DNA from: Flavobacteriaceae bacterium
GTDB lineage: Bacteria > Bacteroidota > Bacteroidia > Flavobacteriales > Flavobacteriaceae
Direction of reading: 5' to 3'
NCBI GenBank assembly: GCA_030694835.1
Contig: JAUYUF010000278.1
Coordinates: 1 to 10,785, forward strand
Length of the DNA stretch: 10,785 nt
The first letter of the stretch is position 1. Each line of letters opens with the position of its first letter. Below are positions 6,801-10,785 of this stretch, piece after piece. The position numbers and the translations under genes were made by a program. A model generated the notes under the pieces. It had not been told where the DNA came from and did no database searches. It saw nothing but the letters and a program-made list of their open reading frames with translations.

Positions 6801-7001
6801 GCCAAAGTAAAATAAGTTTGGTTTGTTTGCTACACCTGTTACAGTTGCACTTCTTCCACCTCTAAATGGACCAATATTTCTCCATTGAATAGAGTTATAT
6901 AATTCATCTGGATAATTAACTTTTGTTGGATTTTGTGCGTTTACAGATGTTATAAAGAGCGTAAAAAATATTAAAAATAGATGGTAATGAATTTTTTTCA
7001 T
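3879..7001 (-). CDS. Exported Asp-box (BNR/sortilin-like) beta-propeller protein
   Basis: This 1040-residue protein has a signal peptide (MKKIHYHLFLIFFTLFITSVNA, predicted cut before QNP), so it leaves the cytoplasm. At least eleven Asp-box motifs (S/T-x-D-x-G-x-T/N-W/F) are visible, starting at residues 76, 130, 181, 239, 289, 335, 376, 521, 588, 641 and 685. They indicate one very large or two tandem beta-propellers over about residues 35-725, as in Vps10/sortilin-like and BNR 'glycosyl hydrolase' proteins. A beta-sandwich-like segment follows (about 770-880), containing NLFNWNMRYPDAEK and PGTYKVVL, then a charged helical region (about 880-1025). No catalytic residues of a known hydrolase can be assigned, so enzymatic activity is unproven. 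No type IX secretion C-terminal domain is evident; the end is ISVPKL. It is monocistronic, divergent from aroA, and shares a terminator with the convergent gene. Confidence 0.9.
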   Translation of the reverse strand: MKKIHYHLFLIFFTLFITSVNAQNPTKVNYPDELYNSIQWRNIGPFRGGRSATVTGVANKPNLFYFGSTGGGVWKTIDGGNTWQNISDGYFGGSVGAVAVSESDLNVIYVGMGEKTVRGNVSSGDGMWKTVDAGKTWKHIGLPNSRHIPRVRIHPKNSDIVYAAVLGDLYKPSEDRGVYKSTDGGKNWRKVLFSNINSGAIDLIIDPSNPRILYASTWAIRRTPYSLESGGEGSALWKSIDEGETWVNISKNSGLPKGLWGISGVTVATNNSEVVYALIENENGGVYKSTDGGINWKLVNSDRGLRQRAWYYTRIYADSQDENIVYVVNVNYHKSTDGGKTFKSYNAPHGDHHDLWISPEDNQRMIIADDGGAQISFDGGENWTTYHNQPTSQFYRVVTDNHFPYRIYGAQQDNSTIRISHRTDGNSISERDWEETAGGESAHIAVDPLNNDIVYGGSYGGFLTRVNHKTKEVRAINVWPDNPMGHGAESTKYRFQWNFPIFFSPHNPKKLYTTSNHVHVTYDEGQTFETISPDLTRNDPSTLKASGGPITKDNTGVEYYGTIFAATESPLEEGVIYTGSDDGLVHITRDNGKTWQNITPKSMPEWMMFNCIEVHPSERGSAYIVGTRYKLGDYNPYIYKTTDYGKTWKLITNGINNEHFTRTLRADPKRNGLFYAGTERGMYISFDDGANWKPFQLNLPIVPITDLTVKNNNLIAATQGRSFWMIDDLTPLHQLTKDIISQNEILYKPQSSYRMSGNSRGKSKTEGENHPGGVMVHFFVKDTLQKDIYSLKFYEKEDKLIKTFSSKPDKEKNEEKLELKKGANLFNWNMRYPDAEKVDGMILWWASLNGPTAIPGTYKVVLSKNNNSVTEQVFEISKDPRSTSSLEDIKEQFNFTLSVQEKLTEIHKSLKQIGKVREQLKHLKSIIGKDEKYKGITEKMKSMEDAVAKVENELYQTKNKSSQDPLNFPIKLNNKLGHLNALISLGDFKPTNQMIVFKTELFKLIDEQLVQMKIIFEKDVNELNRMVKESDIPYISVPKL

Positions 7002-7080
7002 AATTTAAAGTTTAGAAGTAGTATGATGTTATCTGTAAATCTATTAAATTATTTTAAATTAGTGGCCTTATCGGAAATTT

Positions 7081-8307
7081 ATGTCAGTATCAGTTATCAG
7101 TCTAGACTATCGTAATCAAAATCCATCTGGAGAATTAATTATTCCTGGTTCTAAAAGCGAATCAAATAGATGGTTAATTCTACAAAAACTATTTGGAAAT
7201 ATTGATATCAAAAATTTATCAGATGCAGAGGATACTCAATTACTAAAAAAAGCATTATTATCTGAAGATGAGTTAATTGATATTAATCATGCTGGAACTG
7301 CAATGCGTTTTTTGACTTCTTATTTTGCCTCAACTGAAGGTAGAAATTTAATTCTTACTGGTTCTGATAGAATGAAGAACAGACCAATTTCTATTTTAGT
7401 TGATGCATTAAAAAGTATAGGTGCTGAAATTTCTTATATAGAAAAGGAAGGATTTCCACCATTAAAGATTAATGGAAATAAATTGCTTAAAAATAAAGTT
7501 TCTTTAGCTGGAAATATTAGTAGTCAATATATCTCTTCTTTATTATTGATAGCTCCAACTTTGCCAAATGGTTTAACAATAAATTTTATTACAGAAATAA
7601 CTTCTAGACCTTATTTGGATATGACAATTACCCAATTGAAAGAAATTGGAGTAAACATATTTTGGGAAAACAATTCATTAATTATTGAACCATTAAAAAA
7701 TATTAATAAAGATAAGTTTGAAGTAGTTGTAGAATCTGATTGGAGTTCTGCTTCTTATTTTTATAGTGCAATTGCACTAAGTAAAAATGGAGCTGTTACC
7801 TTAAACTATTTTCAAAAAAAAAGTAAGCAGGGTGATGCTGTGTTAAGCCAAATTTATAAACTCTTTGGCGTTAATACGATATTTAATAACAACCAGATTT
7901 GTTTAAAAAAAGACGAAAAGTTTAAATATCCAGAATCAATAGAATTAAATCTTGTAAATTCTCCAGACATTGCTCAAACAATAGTAGTTACTTGTTTAGG
8001 TTTAGAAATTAATTGTTTTTTAACTGGTTTACATACCCTAAAAATAAAAGAAACAGATCGTTTACAGGCTTTAAAAAATGAATTAGAAAAATTCGGAGCT
8101 CAAGTTGAGATAACCGAAAATAGTTTACAAATGATTACTCCAAAACAATTGAAGAAAGATATTAAAATAGAAACTTATCATGATCATAGAATGGCTATGT
8201 CATTCGCTCCTATATCATTAAAAACCCCTCTAAATATTAAAGATATAAATGTAGTAGAAAAGTCATATCCAAACTTTTGGAGTGATTTTAAACAGCTATT
8301 GATTTAA
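7081..8307 (+). CDS. aroA: 3-phosphoshikimate 1-carboxyvinyltransferase (EPSP synthase)
   Basis: AroA joins phosphoenolpyruvate to shikimate-3-phosphate, the sixth step of the shikimate route to aromatic amino acids. The 408-residue product keeps the family blocks in order: PGSKSESNR (22-30; K25, S26, R30), HAGTAMRF (70-77), RMKNRPI (97-103), SSQYISSLLL (147-156), SRPYLDMT (175-182), SPDIAQT (294-300; D296 is the likely catalytic acid), KIKETDRLQALK (321-332), YHDHRMAMS (366-374) and K394 near the C-terminus. The protein is shorter than the 427 residues in E. coli and more divergent in the loops. The position after AGTAMR, usually Pro (E. coli P101), is Phe (F77). The gene has a 79-bp divergent gap to the Asp-box gene, with no exact TAnnTTTG element, and is followed by 170 bp before queA with no clear terminator. 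Confidence 0.95.
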   Translation: MSVSVISLDYRNQNPSGELIIPGSKSESNRWLILQKLFGNIDIKNLSDAEDTQLLKKALLSEDELIDINHAGTAMRFLTSYFASTEGRNLILTGSDRMKNRPISILVDALKSIGAEISYIEKEGFPPLKINGNKLLKNKVSLAGNISSQYISSLLLIAPTLPNGLTINFITEITSRPYLDMTITQLKEIGVNIFWENNSLIIEPLKNINKDKFEVVVESDWSSASYFYSAIALSKNGAVTLNYFQKKSKQGDAVLSQIYKLFGVNTIFNNNQICLKKDEKFKYPESIELNLVNSPDIAQTIVVTCLGLEINCFLTGLHTLKIKETDRLQALKNELEKFGAQVEITENSLQMITPKQLKKDIKIETYHDHRMAMSFAPISLKTPLNIKDINVVEKSYPNFWSDFKQLLI

Positions 8308-8336
8308 GATTTAACAAAAACTTTATAATCAAATAC

Positions 8337-8368
8337 TTGACAAGCCCTTGTTCAATGTTGTATATTTG
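8337..8368 (+). promoter_or_regulatory. Strong candidate promoter upstream of queA
   Basis: TTGACA at 8337-8342 is followed by TATATTTG at 8361-8368. The -7 box fits the Bacteroidetes TAnnTTTG consensus exactly, and the TTG lies 21 bp upstream, within the usual 17-23 bp window. The upstream box is also a full match to the general -35 hexamer. The expected start near 8373-8376 would leave about 105 nt of AT-rich leader before the queA ATG. This is the best promoter match I see in the window. Confidence 0.72.
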
Positions 8369-8477
8369 CCCGCTGATTTTTTTGAAAATAAGACAATAAA
8401 TTAATTTTAAAAGTCATTATTGTTGTTTGAAATTCTAAAAAATCGTTTAAAAATTGTAAATAATATAAATCCTATAC

Positions 8478-9527
8478 ATGAAATTATCACAATTCGAATT
8501 TGATTTACCAGAAGAATTATTAGCGGAATATCCAGCTGAAAATAGAGACGAATCTCGTTTAATGGTTGTAAACAGAAAAAATAATACTATTGAACATAAA
8601 TTATTTAAAGATATCATTGATTATTTTGAAGAAGGAGATGTAATGATATTGAATAATACCAAAGTTTTCCCGGCTCGTTTATATGGCGAAAAAGAAAAAA
8701 CTGGTGCGCGAATTGAAGTTTTTTTACTTCGTGAGTTAAATTCAGAAACAAGATTGTGGGATGTTTTAGTAGATCCAGCAAGAAAAATCAGAATTGGAAA
8801 CAAATTATTTTTTGGAGATGATCACAGTTTAGTAGCTGAGGTTATTGATAATACCACTTCAAGAGGAAGAACACTTCGATTCTTATATGATGGATCGTAT
8901 GAAGAGTTTCGTAAAAAATTAAATGATTTAGGAGAAACGCCCATTCCGAAATACATCAAAAGAGATGTAATGCCAGAAGACAAAGAGCGATATCAAACTA
9001 TTTTTGCTAAAATAGAAGGTGCTGTTGCGGCTCCAACTGCTGGTTTGCACTTTTCTAAACATCTTATTAAAAGATTAGAAATTAAAGGAGTTGAGTTTCC
9101 AGAAGTTACTTTACATGTTGGATTAGGAACATTTAATCCGGTAGAAGTAGAAGATTTATCTAAACACAAAATGGATTCTGAAGAAATTATCATTCCAGAA
9201 ATTTCTACAATAGTTGTTAATAATGCCATCAAAAATAACAAGAGAATTTGTGCTGTTGGTACAACTGTTATGCGTTCTATTGAAAGCTCAGTTTCATCAA
9301 ACGGTCAATTAAATCCTTATACTGGTTGGACTAACAAATTTATTTTCCCTCCATATGATTTTAGTGTAGCTAATTGTATGATTACTAATTTTCATACACC
9401 AAAATCAACATTGATGATGATGACTGCTGCATTTGGAGGATATGATTTAATTATGAAAGCTTATAAAGAAGCTATAAAAGAAAAATATCGATTCTATACA
9501 TATGGTGATGCCATGCTGATAATTTAA
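8478..9527 (+). CDS. queA: S-adenosylmethionine:tRNA ribosyltransferase-isomerase
   Basis: QueA transfers and isomerises the ribosyl group of SAM onto 7-aminomethyl-7-deazaguanine in tRNA, forming epoxyqueuosine at the wobble position of GUN anticodons. The 349-residue product is close to the E. coli length (356) and carries the family blocks: AEYPAENRDESRLMV (16-30), NNTKVFPARLYG (59-70), YQTIFA and GAVAAPTAGLHFS (172-193), HVGLGTFNPV (213-222), GTTVMRSIES (261-270), NFHTPKSTL (304-312) and the C-terminal RFYTYGDAMLI (338-348). It appears complete. It has its own promoter (8337-8368) and is closed by a hairpin terminator at 9548-9576, so it is probably transcribed alone. Other queuosine genes are not in the window. 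Confidence 0.97.
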   Translation: MKLSQFEFDLPEELLAEYPAENRDESRLMVVNRKNNTIEHKLFKDIIDYFEEGDVMILNNTKVFPARLYGEKEKTGARIEVFLLRELNSETRLWDVLVDPARKIRIGNKLFFGDDHSLVAEVIDNTTSRGRTLRFLYDGSYEEFRKKLNDLGETPIPKYIKRDVMPEDKERYQTIFAKIEGAVAAPTAGLHFSKHLIKRLEIKGVEFPEVTLHVGLGTFNPVEVEDLSKHKMDSEEIIIPEISTIVVNNAIKNNKRICAVGTTVMRSIESSVSSNGQLNPYTGWTNKFIFPPYDFSVANCMITNFHTPKSTLMMMTAAFGGYDLIMKAYKEAIKEKYRFYTYGDAMLII

Positions 9528-9547
9528 TTAAAAAGTTAAATAATTAG

Positions 9548-9576
9548 TATTCCCGCTTTATGCGGGAATATTTTTT
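9548..9576 (+). terminator. Rho-independent terminator after queA
   Basis: A 9-bp stem, TATTCCCGC (9548-9556) with GCGGGAATA (9562-9570), closes a 5-nt loop TTTAT and is followed directly by six T residues (9571-9576). The GC-rich core stands out against the AT-rich surroundings. It begins about 20 bases after the queA stop and ends 12 bases before the rlmN ATG, so it separates the two transcripts, and rlmN may depend on partial read-through. Confidence 0.9.
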
Positions 9577-9588
9577 AAATTTATATTG

Positions 9589-10629
9589 ATGACAAAAAAA
9601 AGAGATATTAGGGCTCTAACAAAAGAAGAATTAAGAAACTTTTTTGTGAGTAAAGGCGAAAAACCATTTCGAGGAAATCAGGTTTATGAATGGCTTTGGA
9701 GCAAATCAGCTCATTCATTTGTTGATATGTCTAATATTTCAAAAGAAATTCGATTCATGTTAGAAGAGCAATTTGTAATTAATCATATTAAAGTAGATCA
9801 GTTGCAAAGAAGTAATGATGGCACAATAAAAAACGCCATTAAATTACACGATGGATTTATTGTTGAATCTGTTTTAATTCCTACTGATAAAAGAACTACA
9901 GCTTGTGTTTCTAGTCAAGTTGGTTGTAGTTTAGATTGTTCATTTTGCGCAACGGCTCAACTTCAGAAAAAAAGAAATCTCAATCCTGATGAAATTTATG
10001 ATCAAGTTGTTGTAATCAATCAGCAAAGTAAATTGTATTATGGCAGAAAACTAACCAATATTGTTTTTATGGGAATGGGAGAACCGTTGATGAATTACAA
10101 TAATGTACTTGCTGCTATTGAAAAAATTACGATGGATGAAGGCTTGGGAATGTCTCCAAAGAGAATTACTTTATCAACATCTGGAATACCAAAAATGATA
10201 AAAAAATTAGCTGATGATGATGTGAAATTTAATTTAGCAGTTTCATTACATACTGCTGAGGAAGAAATCAGAAAAAAAATAATGCCTTTTTCAGAAAGTT
10301 TTCCTTTAGAAGATTTGAAAGAATCTCTTTTATATTGGTATTCAAAAACAAAACAAAAAGTATCTTTTGAATATGTTGTTTGGAAAGGCATCAATGATAC
10401 TCAAGAAGCCATTGAAGCACTTGTTAAGTTTTGTAAACAAGTGCCAAGTAAAGTTAATTTAATTGAATACAACCCTGTTGAAAACTCCGGATTTCAACAA
10501 GCGAGTCCAGAAATTATTCAACAATATATCACCACTTTAGATAAGAATCAAATTGTTGTTAATGTAAGAAAGAGTAGAGGTAAAGATATTGATGCAGCAT
10601 GTGGCCAATTAGCAAATAAAAGTTCATAA
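9589..10629 (+). CDS. rlmN: Dual-specificity 23S rRNA/tRNA adenine-C2 methyltransferase (radical SAM)
   Basis: RlmN methylates C2 of A2503 in 23S rRNA and of A37 in some tRNAs. The 346-residue product has the radical SAM cluster motif C113-x3-C117-x2-C120 in VGCSLDCSFCATAQ. It also has the two extra cysteines of the ping-pong mechanism: C106 in ACVSSQVG and C338 in DIDAACGQLA, matching E. coli C118 and C355. MGMGEPLMNYNNV (161-173) is the SAM-binding GEP block, and NLAVSLHTA (215-223) and NLIEYNPV (290-297) are further family blocks. The frame also permits TTG at 9586, but ATG at 9589 gives MTKKRDIRALTKEEL and is preferred. The ATG lies just 12 bases after the queA terminator U-tract and no separate promoter is obvious. 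Confidence 0.97.
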   Translation: MTKKRDIRALTKEELRNFFVSKGEKPFRGNQVYEWLWSKSAHSFVDMSNISKEIRFMLEEQFVINHIKVDQLQRSNDGTIKNAIKLHDGFIVESVLIPTDKRTTACVSSQVGCSLDCSFCATAQLQKKRNLNPDEIYDQVVVINQQSKLYYGRKLTNIVFMGMGEPLMNYNNVLAAIEKITMDEGLGMSPKRITLSTSGIPKMIKKLADDDVKFNLAVSLHTAEEEIRKKIMPFSESFPLEDLKESLLYWYSKTKQKVSFEYVVWKGINDTQEAIEALVKFCKQVPSKVNLIEYNPVENSGFQQASPEIIQQYITTLDKNQIVVNVRKSRGKDIDAACGQLANKSS

Positions 10630-10658
10630 AAAAAGGAAGCATTGCTTCCTTTTTTTAT
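10626..10658. terminator. Bidirectional terminator between rlmN and the convergent gene
   Basis: A stem pairs 10628-10640 with 10644-10656 around a 3-nt loop ATT; the core is GGAAGC/GCTTCC with A-runs on the left and T-runs on the right. Two more pairs extend it outward to 10626 and 10658. It starts at the rlmN stop codon (10627-10629) and lies 16 bases past the stop of the minus-strand gene. The flanking A and T tracts give a U-tract on either strand, so it can serve both genes. Confidence 0.88.
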
Positions 10659-10673
10659 TTTATCAATTTTAAT

Positions 10674-10785
10674 CTAAGTTTTATACTTAAACAAATAGTA
10701 AGAAACTACTAAAGTCATTAAAAGCATGACAGCAACTAATTGATGTAATATTCCCAATACAATTGGAACGGAAAATAACAAAGTT
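10674..10785 (-). CDS. C-terminal end of a membrane protein, probably COX15/CtaA heme A synthase
   Basis: Only 36 codons are visible, reading from base 10784 down to a TAG stop at 10676-10674; the rest lies beyond the window edge. The peptide is TLLFSVPIVLGILHQLVAV followed by a hydrophobic helix and a basic tail, YLFKYKT. The order VP-x3-G-x-LHQ followed by a final TM helix resembles the last transmembrane segment of COX15/CtaA proteins, where a conserved His ligates heme, so the enzyme would convert heme O to heme A for cytochrome oxidase. With so little sequence this is a tentative call; another polytopic membrane protein is possible. It converges on rlmN and shares its hairpin terminator. 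Confidence 0.6.
   Translation of the reverse strand, partial: TLLFSVPIVLGILHQLVAVMLLMTLVVSYYLFKYKT

Noticed and set aside
8369..8477. preQ1-type riboswitch in the queA leader
   Set aside because: I could not find the pseudoknot pattern or the C-rich loop and A-rich tail of preQ1 motifs; only a weak AT stem is visible, and queA acts after preQ1 is already in tRNA.
8621..9241. Two minus-strand open frames (8621-8803 and 8993-9241) inside queA
   Set aside because: Both are antisense to conserved QueA motifs and show no family resemblance or upstream signals.
10095..10394. Minus-strand open frame of 99 codons inside rlmN
   Set aside because: It is a shadow of the RlmN SAM-binding region; the peptide is low in recognisable structure.

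Overview
The window looks like an ordinary chromosomal segment from a member of the Flavobacteriia (Bacteroidetes), probably a Flavobacteriaceae relative. The evidence is a strongly AT-rich composition, A-rich sequence before start codons instead of clear Shine-Dalgarno sites, promoter elements of the Bacteroidetes type (TAnnTTTG), and proteins typical of that group (a DUF3127 protein, an Asp-box 'sortilin-like' exported protein, a small orphan histidine kinase). Species cannot be named from the sequence.

Layout, left to right. 1-403 is the 3' part of greA (transcript cleavage factor). It is followed by a short G-rich direct-repeat spacer and a HIT-family nucleotide hydrolase gene (519-908). 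A two-TM sensor histidine kinase gene (909-2063, minus strand) converges on the HIT gene with no spacer. Across a 163-bp divergent gap with a TAnnTTTG element lies a compact plus-strand run: a DUF3127 protein (2227-2595), aat (2617-3261), a MazG-like pyrophosphohydrolase (3279-3605) and a small two-TM protein (3607-3861), with spacers of 21, 17 and 1 nt. This run ends in a perfect 38-bp palindrome that also ends the convergent 1040-codon gene for an exported Asp-box propeller protein (3879-7001, minus). Divergent from that is aroA (7081-8307). After a 170-bp gap with the best promoter of the window come queA (8478-9527), a terminator, rlmN (9589-10629), a bidirectional terminator, and the 3' end of a minus-strand membrane protein gene that resembles heme A synthase (10674-10785).

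Functionally, most genes are housekeeping: transcription fidelity (greA), tRNA and rRNA modification (queA, rlmN), N-degron tagging (aat), nucleotide clean-up (HIT, MazG-like), aromatic amino-acid synthesis (aroA) and possibly respiration (heme A synthase-like). No CRISPR array, insertion sequence, integrase, phage gene, tRNA or rRNA was seen, and no gap between genes exceeds 300 bases. I did not find a convincing new multi-gene system. The items most worth a second look are the SSB-like acidic tail on the DUF3127 protein, the palindrome that carries both stop codons of a convergent pair, the large Asp-box protein of unknown role with a helical C-terminus, and the promoter plus ~105-nt leader ahead of queA.
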